Shown piece after piece: positions 12,520 through 25,854 of a stretch of 64,000 bases of DNA. The DNA lies in the NCBI RefSeq assembly GCF_963678635.1, contig NC_087067.1, positions 43,933,829 through 43,997,828 on the forward strand, read 5' to 3'. The translations under genes were made by a program, and so were the position numbers. The notes under the pieces are model-generated. The model saw only the letters and a program-made list of their open reading frames with translations. It was not told where the DNA came from and did no database searches. Positions within the stretch are counted from its first letter, which is position 1. Each line of letters opens with the position of its first letter. The DNA is from Symsagittifera roscoffensis (lineage: Eukaryota; Xenacoelomorpha; Acoela; Convolutidae).

Positions 12520-13400
12520 TTAGCACACATGGTAGCAAAAAAAACATAACACTCATGGCTGAATTTTTGTACAGACGTACCTAGAACTCACAATTTTTAA
12601 TTTCAAGAGATAAAACGAACAAACACGTTTATGCCGTTTTCTCAACAACTACTAGAGATTCATGGCTGAAATTTTGACATACGATGAATGAAACTGTATT
12701 TAAGAATCTAGCCGGATTGAAACCTATTGTTTTCAAGGGCAATTAGTTAGAAGTAACAGAGAGATGTTCTTAGAGCCAATAAACCCTGGTTATCAGTAGG
12801 AGCAGTCTGAAACTTACGATTTAAAAACATTCGTTGGAAAACTTGCGATCTAAGCTGAAGACCTCCACAAAAATGTTCCATTTCTTAAATAGAATACAAA
12901 AAGCTGCTCACCTACGAAATAAAAGCTATCTCAAATTTTGGCATTTTTAAAGTAAATTGCTGAATTTTCAGTCAATTTCTATCAAAGAACTAAACAGAAG
13001 TTGAAGTTCTTTTTCATGAGAATGCAACCTGTATGAGGGCCTAGCTTAGATCTTTAGCCTTCCAACGAATACTTGTAAGTCCAAAGTTTTTAACTGCCTC
13101 GGCTGTTTATTGGACTTTTTTGCCACTAAGAACAACTCTCTGATGTCCTATAATTGAAAGGCCACACGATGCCTTGAAAACAACTTTCATAGTTTTTATC
13201 TGGCTATTATCAAATTAACAGTTTCATCCATCATATGCCAAATTTCAACCGCGAATCTCTAATAGTTGTTGAAAAAATCTCTAGTAGTTGTAGCTGCAGA
13301 AACGTTAAAAGTTTTAATTTTTTTCATTGCTTGAAAACTCAAGTTTGCAAAAACTGTGTCCTGTGACGATATAAGTCTGATGTAAAATTTTAATCTTTGC
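12520..13400. mobile_element. Palindromic element with two arms of about 380 bases
   Basis: Arms at about 12520-12900 and 13015-13400 with a spacer of about 120 bases. Paired blocks: CTCAACAACTACTAGAGATT (12641) with AATCTCTAATAGTTGTTGAA (13253), GATGAATGAAACTG with CAGTTTCATCCATC, and ACATTCGTTGGAAAACTT with the complement of CCTTCCAACGAATACTTG. The arms are diverged, so the element is old. Confidence 0.8.
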
Positions 13401-16109
13401 CAGGAAAATTTGGGGATTTGATTCAAGAAAACACAAAATTGTACCTTAAGGCTAATAAAACACCTTGAAGTTTGTGACTCAATTTAAATGCTACTGCGCG
13501 TTGTATTCTTACCTTTATGGTGCGACAATTGCAACTGATTTGGCACGATTAGGGATGTTAAGTAAGCTAATGAAGCGTTTATAAAACAAAATTAGGAAAT
13601 TGTACTAACGAGTGATGGTCAATCACAGCGGTACATTGGTCACTCTATCCTCTGAAAATGAAACTCAAACACCGTCTTCTATTTACAACGATAAGCTGAC
13701 CAATTGTGATTTCAAAGATTCAAAGCTAAACTGCCGCTCCTAAAAAGCTTAAAATAAGCACTGCGAATTACGCGATGAATGCGTTTAATTTGGTCTTTCA
13801 CTACGATATTCTTAAAATATCCAATTTTTATTCGTCAATTAACAACGTGGGAAGAAATTCGTTATCAAAAGAACTAAAGAATATTAAAATCAAAGGTGAA
13901 AAGAGGTAAAAACAGGAAATATTGAATATCTGGAAATGGCAACGTCATCAGAGGAATAGGTATACAAAAATTGAAATAAAATGAAAAATTGAAGATTGGA
14001 GCTTAAAAAAAACAAATATTTTATACTAGGCGCACTTCCGCGTGCTTAATATACCAACAAACAAGAAGTGAATGATGATTTCACAGGTAAACAAGATAGC
14101 AACAACTTTTGAATCGATGAAAGAAATTGCGTAGGGTGAAACAAAATCTGGTTGACGTCCCGATTAAATCAATTTGTTGCCATCCGTTTACATGTTTTTG
14201 TCCTTCTGCGTCTGTGAATCTAGTGCCGGTTATTACGCAATATAGTTTGGCGCGCGGGAACAAATATTACGCAAGTTCCTCTCTCGTCCTAAGGGGATTC
14301 CGATTTGGTGTTTCCTTTTTTGGAGGTTCTTACCTTTTATGAATGGAAAAAGGTAAATACATATTTTTATTCCGCCTCTATTTCTCTTATCTTTTGCGTA
14401 TCTATAGTGTGTTTATCTCTACTATAAAATACAATAGCCCCAATATATCAACACTAAAAACAAAAGTATAATCGAATGAACGGTTACAGGGTAGCTTTTT
14501 CAGCACTATACGGACCTTGAACAAGAAACACGAAGGGGTTTACCTGAGAGCGAGAACAAGGTAAAAAGTCGGTGCATTATACCATCGAGTGACGCAAGGG
14601 AAGCACAAGAAAAAAAAACAAATATCCAATTCATATCGGATATTCTTGTCTGACCAAAAAAGGTAGCGCTAGAAATCAATACATCAATCAAGAATAATAC
14701 AATGACGCGCATTGAAAAAAACAATATTAAGGAAACTTGGTACAAAAGACGTCAATCAGTCTGAAGAGAGAAGGATTACATCAAAGTATTCATCTAATCC
14801 CAGATAAGGTCACTTCGTTTCCTAATTTTTTCACTTTGTTTCCTAATTTTTTCCACAATTGACACAAAGGATGCACTCAAAAAAGTTGAAAAATAACAAA
14901 CGCCAATTAAAACATCCTTCTAAAACTCAAAGTACACTTATTGCAAAAATCACAGAGACTTTTACCAGGCTTCATATTCTGAAAAAAAAAGATAAAAAAA
15001 AGCAAGAAAAGATTCTGACCACAAAAAATTTTGGAAAAAATTCGGAAAACGATTTTTAAATTTTGTTAGTTCGTTTTTAGGAGAAGAGATAGATACCAAA
15101 AACAAAAAAAATCTTTAACAATTTTAGTGACCTTGTTTTAGATTGTTTGAAATTTTCGTGCCGGCAAAGCACAAACTGAAGCTCCTTCAAACGTTTTTTT
15201 AGAGCAAGCAAAAACCAGCCATTCTCGAATACACTAATAATAAAAAAAACTCAATTTGAAAAAGTCAAACCAGGCCGAAGAATCTTTGATGAAAAACCGC
15301 AAATCGATATTTTTCTCAATATTTACAATCAGATAAAACCATAACTTCAAACGATTGGATTATAGCAAGCGTAAAAATTTAGGACTCAATTCTATTCAAA
15401 GCCGTCTTGTTACTAAAAAGAGAAAAATCATGAAATAAGTTGCAAATCAAAACATTCCAATCTCAACCATAAAAAGTATCACGAATTTTTTCTTCAAGTT
15501 TGTAACATTTTGTGAGTGGCATGATGAGATAGATAGACTTGAAGGAAGCTTAAAAAGTTAGTATTCTAGACATAACTGACTGTATAAAAAACGTTTCCTA
15601 ATATAACACCTACTCGCTCGCTGTACTCGAGCGAGATTAGACTAAAGATCAGGTGGTATTTTGGATCCAAAACTTCTTACAAGAGTTTTTGTTAACTATC
15701 AGCAACCTTAACAATTGTGTATACTCTACTGTTGCGAGACTTCAAGTTTATGTTACCATTTGCCGTGGCAAGAACTTCATCAAATTCAATTATGTGTTCC
15801 AAGTTTAACTCCTAATAGAGCTCTGCGCAGTGGACGTGTCACATAGCTGATGATCAAGAATAAAAAAATAGCGAGGCATCCTATTTCATCCGAGCCTCAA
15901 GGTTGAACAATGATCTGCAAGATAAACTCGGTGCTGATTTTTTTTCCTAATGATGATTCTATTCAACTGTTAGCCGACTACTCACCAGAAATATACTTTA
16001 CAGAACAGCTGTTCATGGACTATATGGTGATATTGCACGCTTTATATTCTTTCTCTGTGTTTTTCTTTTTGTAAATTCCCCTTAAGGGTAATTAAGTATT
16101 AAAAAACTA

Positions 16110-16310
16110 ATACTAAAAGGCAAAACTATCAAACCGGTTCTTCTCGACACCAAGAATTTTCTTTTGAATCAAGACTGAAAGCACTTTAATATTAAATATT
16201 TTCTGATTGCACTTTATTATGGTAACAATAATTATTATTTGTGGTACCTGATATTGAATGGAAAAAAGTTCCAAAAATTCACCCGAAAAAGGATTTTTAG
16301 CAATGGACAC
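16110..16310 (+). repeat. Dispersed repeat R1, fragment
   Basis: AAACCGGTTCTTCTCGACAC, then ATCAAGACTGAAAGCAC and ATTTGTGGTACCTGATATTG, in R1 order. Confidence 0.55.
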
Positions 16311-16454
16311 TTGCAGATCAGCTCGGTCTTTAATCTAGCCCAGTCAAGAAAGCATAGAACGTTTTGAACTTAGTGCTTCGATGAAAATCTTTCTGCAATG
16401 ATAATGGCTGAGAACATAAAACAAACAGCTACCAATGCACCACAGAACTGATCA

Positions 16455-16920
16455 AACGAAAAGACAGTTGGAAAAGAGTCAATGAACGCAAGTGAAAAAA
16501 AACTGACTTGTTTTTTTGAATAAATCAAATTTCAAAGAAAAAAATAGATGGTATTAAAGATTTTTGAGTTTCTAGAATAATTTTTGATCTGCACTTTCTT
16601 GATAAAATTATCCCCATTTGAAAAATTCAATCAATAGGTAAAACTTTTATTTCACTAGGAAATTCGATAATAAATTTCCACTCTCGGAACTAAAACTCGA
16701 TCACGTTTGGTGAACTTAACATTTTTGCTCAATAGTGCAGTTTGCCTTCCTTTTAATAAAGAAATGAACTGAACCTAAAAAACTCAAATATCAAACCGCG
16801 AAAAACTCAACTTGAGCCTGAAAACAATTCAAGTCTTTTCCTGAAAAAAAAACTACGTTCATTGACTCTTAAATATATTGATGGAACTTACCTTCTCAAA
16901 AACAGATTTTAAATAAAAAT
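16455..16920 (+). repeat. Dispersed repeat R6
   Basis: GTTGGAAAAGAGTCAATGAA, ATAAAATTATCCCCATTTGA and AAAGAAATGAACTGAACC match the copy at 4.2-4.6 kb. Confidence 0.6.
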
Positions 16921-17714
16921 AAACTGACTAAGGTCTAAACTCTTATTACTCTGTCCATTCCTTCTTCTATCTATCGTGCTTATCCTACAGTTCCATCCAC
17001 TTATCGCTTTAAATCCGACAATTTTTTTCTCACAATAATTCATAGCAAGAAAAACCAAGGTCATAACTAATGAATTTTCTGGCGAACAAAGAACAGTCTA
17101 TGAGAAAAAAAACTAAAAGTCCGAAACAAAGTTCAAAAAAATTAGGGCGCTGTTTTAAAATTGATTTACTAATGTTTTCATTTTGCGTAAATTATGACAA
17201 TGATTTCTTCTTTTAAATATCGAAATTTATGTTAGTTCGATTTTCTTTGTTGACTTGTAATTTGCGATATTTATGGTTAATTTACGCATAAAATGAAGTT
17301 TTGCCAATCAATCAGCTAACTGAAACCGATGTACCTCAGAACCGAAACAAGGCAGAAATAAACTTCGACTCAAAATTCTTAATTGTAAAATCTTATTGCT
17401 GCCCAAATTTGGAACGAAAAGGCTATGAAATGATAGATGACTCCATTCCATTTGACGTTTATGGGCCCTGATTTTAGCTTAAGTTGGTCGAACATCAACA
17501 ATAGCTTCGAGGGAAAATTTTGCTGACAATTATGTTATCTGAGAGTGTAAAAAAATGCTCCGGATAGAAAATTAAATGAAAAATAAATTGAGTCCATAAC
17601 TGAGTTGCAAATCAAATCATTAATTATCATTTGAAAAAGTACGAAGTAAGGAGGTATACAAATCAATTGAACTAAGGAGGAAACGAAGGTAAACAAACCA
17701 ATTGAACCGATTAT

Positions 17715-18690
17715 GCAGTCACGGGACAAAGAAGTTGTAACTTTTTGATTTCAACGAGCGAATGATTGATTTTTTTTTCTTCACGTTTTTGTCATTTTCT
17801 TTGCAACTATGAGAAACTTAGGGTTCAACATTTGTAAAATGATAGATGAAATTATTTGGAAGGGTTTAGCTGGGTCAAAATTCGAGAAAATTGTTTTGCA
17901 GGCGTAAACTAGCCAGTATATAATAACTAACTTTAGAGGTGCTCTTGCTGAGGAATCATGCCCGCAAACAATGCAAACATTTTAAATTTTGGGATCAAAT
18001 TCATTCTTTAGATAAATGATGAGCTTGGCGTACTGTTTATGCCGCAAATAATTATGCCACAAATAATAGAATTGAAAGAGTTACAAGATCCGGCGTCAAA
18101 AAACGGCCAGATAATATGAATAACTATGCGCTGATTATCGAAATAAATCATTAAAAACTGTTGCAGCAATTTTTTTGGAAAAAAACACACTTCTCCAATC
18201 TATGCACTGGATTCTCGTTAGCAGTTATGTTGCAAGCAAATTTTGTTAAACTTTCTGGTATAAGTTTTTAATTTATTTGTCATCAAAACAGATATGAACG
18301 TTTTTTGACGCCGGACCTTGCAACTCGTTCAATTCCATTATCTGTCGTTTATCGACTGTCTTTTATCGTAATCAAGCTCATCGGCTGTCCAAAAAATTAA
18401 TTCGATCCCAAAAATTCAAACTCCCAACATTGTTTGAGGAAATGTTTCCTTAGCAAGAACGGCGCTAAAACTTGTTATGATATACTGGCTAATTTACGCC
18501 CTCAAAAGAATATTCTCAATTGTTTTGAAGGCATAAATTCTTCAAATTGTTTCACCTACCATTTTGCAAAAATTGAACACTATATCTTTAATAGTTGCAG
18601 AGCATATGATAAAAACGTGAAGAAAAACTTCGTTCATTTGCTCGTTGAAATCAAAAAGTTTCAACTTCTATGACCCATGATTGTAGTTTA
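17715..18690. mobile_element. Long palindrome (foldback element), nearly 1 kb
   Basis: The two halves are reverse complements around about 18202 with almost no spacer. Matching pairs include AAGAAGTTGTAACTTTTTGA at 17729 with its complement near 18660, GGCGTAAACTAGCCAGTATA at 17901 with its complement near 18490, and GATCCGGCGTCAAAAAACGG at about 18088 with its complement near 18305. The arms differ at scattered positions (my eye estimate is about 80% identity). No coding potential or target duplication is evident. Confidence 0.88.
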
Positions 18691-18807
18691 ACAGCTGAAT
18701 ATACAAAACATTAGCAACTAGTACTTAGCATTGACAAAAAATTAGGCACAAATCAACACAATTGAAAACAAAAGGCGGCTAATTAATATATACTTGGCTA
18801 CCTTCCC

Positions 18808-19196
18808 AAATGGCATAATTCCCAAATGGCATAAAGATGAGACTTTTCCCAAATGGCATAAATTTCAAGTTTTGGTTGTAATTCAAACGTTTTCTATCAA
18901 TTTCGAATTCTAAAATTTTGCCAGGAATGAAAATATGTGAAAAAGATTTGGAATTAATTGTTTCCAAACAAATTTAAGCGACAATTGACCACAAGAAGCT
19001 TATCAATAACCGCAAGCTTATGCTTTTCGCTTTTGATTATAAAAAAATTCTACAAATTTTTCAAGATAAAATGTCAATCAGTATTTGAATTGACAACTTG
19101 ACCCATTTTCGTATATTGTTCACGAAAAATTTTGTTTCGATGTCCTAAATGCAACTGTTGCGTGAAGTTTATGCCAATTGGGAATTATGCCATTTT
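18808..19196. mobile_element. MITE with 28-bp TIRs
   Basis: AATGGCATAATTCCC plus AAATGGCATAAA at the left (18808-18835); the right end (19168-19196) is its reverse complement with one mismatch. A third CCCAAATGGCATAAA lies just inside the left end. It lies about 115 bases right of the 1-kb palindrome. Confidence 0.7.
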
Positions 19197-19199
19197 AGA

Positions 19200-21940
19200 C
19201 GTAATCATATACTTTGCTCAATTTCAGTTTGTTTATACTTCGGCTGGTGTATTCAGAACCCCAGTAAACTTTCTTCGAGGCTGGAGGAGAGACGTAGAAA
19301 ATTAAAATTCTAGCATAAATTCATTAAAGTTACCGCCATAGAAAAATATAATTCAGCCTAAAATCACTTAAATGCTTGCAAAATAGTCACATCTGCTGAA
19401 AAAATTGATCTGGAGGTTGCTGGAGGACAACTCGATATAGTGAATGACACCTAACTCAACTTATTGTACAAAACTTACGAATTTTGTTCAAAAACAGCTT
19501 TTTAATCTTCAAATCATCCAGCTAAATTCAAAGTTGAAGTAAGAAAGAGTATAGCGTCTATTGAGTTCAGAGTTATCAGTACTTACTTGATTGATATTCG
19601 CGAGAAAAATGTTCAATGCATTTTCTGTCGTTGAAAAAACAAGAGAGAGAAGAGTTGCCCGTCAAAAGATGTCAAAACGGAGGAAATAAAAGTACAATTA
19701 CCTGATTGATTCCAAATGGGGTTTTATATGAAGAAAATTGGACGAAGCAGAAGAAAAGACAGCCACGTTTTGTACCAAATTTACATTATTAACACAGAAG
19801 AGATTAAATAGATACTTCTTCTTGCATTTCTATTTGCGTCACCAACAACGTCAATCGCAGAGGGAACAAATGCAGCAAAAACTGAACAGGAAATAATGAT
19901 GGCTAGCGACGCAAAATTAGAATTTAATTCGGCGAAATGGCAAAATGTATATTGAAAAACAAGTTAATCGATTTTTCACGAGATACGTGGGGACCCAGCG
20001 AATGATTAGTTTCGGTTCAAAGAGCTAATCTTGAATCAGATTGTTTTTTTTTGCAATAATAGATCAAAAAAGGAAATTTGACCAATCTGCAGTAAATGAA
20101 AACAAAAACAATGTTTAATATTATTTGCAATCAGAACCACAACTCTTTTTATTGGTCGAATTTTGATTTTCAACTCAGCGTGACGCTTGGATTGCCACGC
20201 AAAAGGTCATTCACTTTCAATTTAGCTTAAAATCAGAAAAAAAAACAATCTAAATGAAAAGGTTTCGGGTTATTAAAAATTAATCGTTATCATAAATAGC
20301 TTAGGCATTGGAAAAAAATTACAAAAAAAACTAATGGTACTTTTTACCACACTAAGTTCAATATAAATACAATAATTTAAGTTAAACATATTTTACTGGT
20401 TCTGACAGCAGTTAAAAAGGGGGTTTATGAGGATATTAAGTTGAACTTTTTCAGGGTAAAATCACATGAACAAACTTTTCTGAAAGCGAGGTCAGGTAGT
20501 TAAGAACCGAAGGAAGCTACTTCACTTTTTGATACTCCGAAACAACTGTGTTTGATGTTTTAGACTTGGAAAAAGAAGTTTTCTGGGTAAATTAACAATT
20601 TTATTCCAACTAATATAATATGAGTTCAATGACCTGTTTTTTAGTCGCAACTGGGATATATATTTTTCGATTTTTTTTTCATAGAATAGTTAAATTATCG
20701 ACGCATATTTGGATGTTAGATGTTACGTGACTTTCTTTACCTGCATGCAGCAGCAAAGTATCACCTGACAGTTCAATTTATTTCCTCTCAGATTCAATTC
20801 CAGAGTTAATTTACCAATTAGAAAAGAACAAAAAACAAATGTAAAGAAAAAATGGTTTGAATTTGTTGCGTGGGAGTGAACAAAAAATAGACGAACAATC
20901 TCTGATTGTTCAAATCTCATAATTTGCAAAAAAAAAAAAGTCTTACCAGACCCTGAACAGATGAAATTTCACTCTTTTCAAATAACTGTTCACACCAGCA
21001 AGCCGATAATATTATCAGCCAAGTTGATATGATTTTTTAGATATTAAGATGAATAAAAAGTGTTCTGAACATAAATTTGACATGGTTCTTCAATTGTGAA
21101 ACTATAATAACCAACTGCAGTTATTCATTTAGAACTACAATTCTAATTAATGAAAGAAATTTTAGCATTTTCGAAACAAAAATGGACTCAAATAAGATAG
21201 CATGAGAAGTGACGAATAAAATGACAACTATCGATCAGAAGAACAATTTGATATCAACCAGAAGATTTATAAAACGAACACCAAAATAGCAGACAAAGTA
21301 TGCGAACTCGACATTACATGTGCAACTTGCCGTCAGATTAAGCTGTCTTTTTTCTTCAGGCTGACTGAAAATAGAGGCGATTCTAATGAAAGCACGCATT
21401 TTCTCTATCTGATAATGAAATTGGGCGATAATTGCGCATGCATGCATAATTCGAATAATCATTTTTTTCGAGGTGTCAATCTATAAGAAGCTGACAGAAA
21501 AAAGAACCCAGGATTTTATTATTTCGGAAGCGAATAGCAATGGTACGAAACCGAGTTAATTAAATTTTTAATAATGTCAGATCAGTGTAAAATTGTGATG
21601 CAGCGTTTCCTGTAAAATCCAAGTGGGAAAGAGGGTCTGGTAGTAACTTCCCATAAAACAGTTTTAGAAGCTTTAATTATGATTAAATAAAGTTGCCTCC
21701 GGAATCTTTTTATATTGTGGGCGACATTGAAACTGCATCATCAAGAAATTCGCTGAAAATTTTCTTTAAAAAAAATAATTTAAAAAACTGTGAAATCATA
21801 CAAGCTACCGCTTTTGAAGCAAGCTTTATCACAATTCAGCAAATAATTTACACATGATTCTTTTCAAAATTTGAATTTTCTTGCAAGTTTGAAAGAAAAT
21901 TATTCCTGAAAATAAACTGAATTATGGTACTAAATTCGGT
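19200..21940. other. AT-rich intergenic DNA
   Basis: I see no repeat family, RNA gene or coding exon here. Confidence 0.4.
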
Positions 21941-21941
21941 G

Positions 21942-22298
21942 AAGTCCCATTTGAACCAACGTTCATTTGTACCAAAATTATTCAACTCGTTTTCTGATTG
22001 GTCGAATTGTGAGCCAACAAATTATTACATTAACTTTCTACTGTTCAAACAGAAGAAAACTAAGCAGCAGAGTAGTGATCGCCGCAGTCACGCCAACATG
22101 TTGCGAGCTTGCCAACAGAGGGTAGGACTCTATACGAAAATTAGAGCCGGTTATCGCCGCAAAGCGGCGACGCGCGCGTAGTGCGCCCACCGGCGACCTT
22201 AAACCAAGAGCTTAAAATAGTCGGCTAAGTAGTCTTTGGCCAATTGAATATTTTTGGTAGTAACACAAATGATTTTTTATTTTGGTACAAATGGGACT
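21942..22298. mobile_element. Short TIR element with GC-rich core
   Basis: AGTCCCATTTGAACCAA at the left and, reverse-complemented, AGTCCCATTTGTACCAAA at the right. A second TTTGTACCAAAAT lies just inside the left end. At 22146-22197 is a strikingly GC-rich block containing CGCCGCAAAGCGGCG and GACGCGCGCG. Confidence 0.55.
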
Positions 22299-22456
22299 GA
22301 TTAATCATTTTGGTAGTTGTGAATAACCACCCTAAATTCAGTTTTATGAAATGAAAATATAGCCATTTTACACTAACTTTAACCAAAAATTTTTTTAAAA
22401 CTTAATTTCCAGGAAATTCAGCAAATTTTATTGCCATCTATCAGTGCAAGCCAACG

Positions 22457-22809
22457 GTGGAATCTCTCATACGCGAAGGACCGAATGCGCGAAATTGAAA
22501 ATCAGCCAATCAGATTTCAGTAACCTAAAATTTGGAAAGAAAGTAAATATTTTTAGGGAATGAGTAATAATATTGGCCGAATATAGAAAAGGCAGAAATA
22601 TGCAAAATTTCTAAATTGTCACTGACGCCACCGAATTGGAACAAATTTTGTATTTCAAGAGTTTCGTTATGAAAGAAGCAAACTATTGCTTCATTTAATT
22701 GAATGTTAATTGCTTCTTTTTAAAATTTGACTTTCGGCTAATTTAATTTTCGGTCATTCGCTCACGAGCTTTTTCGCGCATTCGGTCGTTCGCGCATGAG
22801 AATAGCCCC
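22457..22809. mobile_element. Mutator-like MITE with 10-bp target duplication
   Basis: Left terminus GTGGAATC then TCTCATACGCGAAGGACCGA; right terminus, reverse-complemented, GGGGCTAT then TCTCATGCGCGAACGACCGA, both continuing ATGCGCGAAA. The 10-base CAAGCCAACG flanks both ends exactly (22447-22456 and 22810-22819). A 9-10-bp duplication with long G-initial TIRs is typical of Mutator/MULE elements. No transposase remains. Confidence 0.85.
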
Positions 22810-22819
22810 CAAGCCAACG

Positions 22820-25800
22820 AATACTGTAAATTCTCAATAATACACCTCAAAGAAATGATTGGCCTAGTGAAAGTTTGCAGTTGCCTTCTCAATGCCGCCC
22901 AGTATAGAAAGTCAGAATACCTCATTGGCGTTCAAATCACAACTGAAACGTCAACAGCTGATGCGTGGCAAAACTTCAATTTCGGTACCGGTATAAAAAC
23001 TTCTAGACACCGAATTTTTCCTTTCAAATTTTAATTTTTGTAGCATAATTGTACCCAGATCAGAGAGAAAAACTTATCATTAAAGCAAATTTTCACTATG
23101 CAATCGGTGAAAAACTGTGAAAAAAAAAACAAATCCAAGAAAAACAGCCAAAAAGTGCAAGAAATTACCGAAATTAAGCTTGAAGGAAAACCAACTTAAA
23201 AAGTAACAAGGATAGCCGGTTTCTGTGTTGATAGCATAGAAGGTTACATCGGATTTTTCAGCGCGTAGGGAGGAGAAAGACAAAACATGCCTGGAAACTT
23301 AAATTGACGTCAGAAAACTACAGTTTTCATATTTTTTGCTGCAATTCAAATCAGAATCGAAATATATTTTTTTAAAAACAAGAAATTCATTCTATAGCTT
23401 ATGCCATGCTTTGTGCTCTCTGCTCGCTTGCTTTATTTAATCGAAATGAGACTAAAAGCAAAAATTCTTAAAAGAGTTCAAATGCCGTTCGAATCATGAC
23501 TGTAATGGCTTTACGATGATATATAATTCCACCTATTCTGATGATTGTTCGTGGTATCTGTCTTTGCGTGGATAAAAGTTTAAAAAATTACACAGAACTT
23601 CATCACACCCGAAGACAGAGTTCCTCCGCACTTTCAGTGTTAGGAACAAGAAAAACTAAACAATATTAATTTTTTTTCAGAAAGGAAGAAAGGAACGGAA
23701 TAATTATGCTCGGAGTGGTTTTTTATTGAGAAAAACTTCGAATTGGTAACGGAGCAATTTCGACGGAATATATTTTAGTAGAGAACATTTTTTGTACAAT
23801 TTGAAAAATGCTCATATGGGATACTCATCCTTAATGGATGATAAAAATGCTCGTCCTCAACGGATGATATATTTCAGTTTTTTCCAAACATGTCTTTTGC
23901 AAAAAATGAAAGTCAGATGTGTTTATATACGCTTTTATAACCGGTTCTTATACCGGCAAAAAAGTTATTTATGAAGATTTTCACATCTCCACTTGGCGAC
24001 ATTTTAATAAAAAGTACCTGTGAAGAATTTAGACCGCAAAAAAAAGCATTTCAATAGCAAGCTGGGTTATTTTGTGACAATCACTTCTTCGAGATGTTTC
24101 GTTTTTCAGCCCTCTAATTACTTTACTTAACTCAAAGTCGAAAACAGAAAATCGAAATAACACGGATTCAATCCAGCTAAAAAATCGTTGCCAATTGAAT
24201 TGGTTGGCTTTTTTCATTTTTTTCCTAGCTTTCACGTCTCTATAGCAAAACCTGGGGCGATGCATTTAATATGGAGTTTGGGGGATGATTTCCGAAATTT
24301 CTCTCATTTTTGAAAACTATTCCATGCACTTCATACGGCAGTCAGATCATTCGGGGCTTTGTTCTTGTTTATAGGGTTGGTTGGCTAACTAAGACATTGG
24401 TGTTTCACTGCAGATCGCAGCTGCACGGATAAGAGTAAGTGAAATATCTTAAGCATTTTTATACAAGAATTAGTTTAGGTTAAGCTTAAAATTAGTACAA
24501 GAATTAGCATTACCTATTTCCTAATGTTCCTTATCCTGGCAAAGCTTGCTGAAACATCGCTGAAAACGTGTCATACGCATTCAAGCCCAGCAGCGTACCG
24601 ACGAACGCGATTCGTCATAGGTAACATCAGGAAAAACACGTTGAAACAACCCAATCCAAATTGTAGTAAAATTGAAAACTCCAGCATCTTGTAATTTCTC
24701 TTGCACTAACAAGAATTTCCTGTAAGGAATTTTAACTGTTAAACAAAGACACTTGAGGTGGAGCCATCCCAAAAATACCACGGCAAACAAATTGAAAAAC
24801 CTTTTTTTCGGATAATTAAACGAAAACTACCAGAAATACAAAGAACTTCTAGCGCTTTTATTTAAATAATAATAGATGAAGCAGACTAAAATATAACGAC
24901 TTCACAGAAGCCACCAATTTTAAGCACAGTTATTAATTAGCAACTGTGAAAAAATGAAATTTAACTATCTCATTTTTGTGGGTTGATTATTTGATTATAC
25001 TTTCTTACAATCGAAAAGATAAAGATTAACAAAAGAAAATACAAACACAGCAATTACATTGGTAGACTTTTTCCAGTGAAAAAAAAAAACTTTTTAAAAG
25101 TTGCTTTCTTTTTGCGCCTCAACAACTGATAAAAACCATTTAAATAAACTAAAAATAACAAAACAGGAAATCAAGAGGAAAACAGGAAAAAAGGCAAAGA
25201 TTGTGGCATCTGAATTTAAATGCCATTTTGCATTTGCCCAGAAAACTATTTCTGAGCAAAGCAACCTTTAAAAAATTATACAAGAACAGGCTTCATAGCA
25301 ATTTTTGGTTTATTGTCATAATCGATATAATAAGTATTGTAACGAGAGAGGCGGATTTTTTTTTTTAGATCTTGTAAAAAAGGCTAATAACGCAATCATC
25401 ATGCAGAAAAAAAAATCAATTGATCAGCAGTACAATAATTCTTTGAGAAATACGGTCATTCTGCGATTTCGACGGAGCGCAGAAAAGCAAAGCGCCTGAA
25501 CTACAAAAGAGGGCGAAAAATGGAGGTCAAATTTGAAATTCAACTTTTCTCATCATGTAACTTAAAGAATTTTGAGAAGTAAAAAGTCAGGATTACTGTG
25601 GCAGGGCTGTTGCAAACTTAGTCTTCTCACCTCTGTTTTTATTCAGTACCATTTTTGAGATTTGGACAAGTTAAGTAAAAGGCAAACAAATGCCTCAAAA
25701 ATCATCCGAGGAAGATTGTTCACATGGCGCTAAGTTTCATTTGTTAACTGATCAGAAGCTACAATTTAACAGTGTATTTCTAAGAGACCAGGTAGATGCT

Positions 25801-25854
25801 TACTTCTGATAAACAATCCAGTGTTGAGGACTTAAATTATCCGGACGAAATGAA
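22820..25854. other. AT-rich intergenic DNA
   Basis: Only the decayed R1 at 23.2-23.7 kb is recognisable. Confidence 0.4.
23205..23665 (+). repeat. Dispersed repeat R1, decayed
   Basis: The terminal hairpin relic AACAAGGATAGCCGGTTTCT lies at 23205 and R1-like blocks at 23520-23650 (TGATGATTGTTCGTGGTATC, then CACACCCGAAGACAGAGTTC). Confidence 0.45.

Larger units (their letters stand above)
13401..17714. other. AT-rich intergenic DNA
   Basis: R1 and R6 fragments at 16.1-16.9 kb; otherwise nothing supportable, and all open frames are short and of low complexity. Confidence 0.4.
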
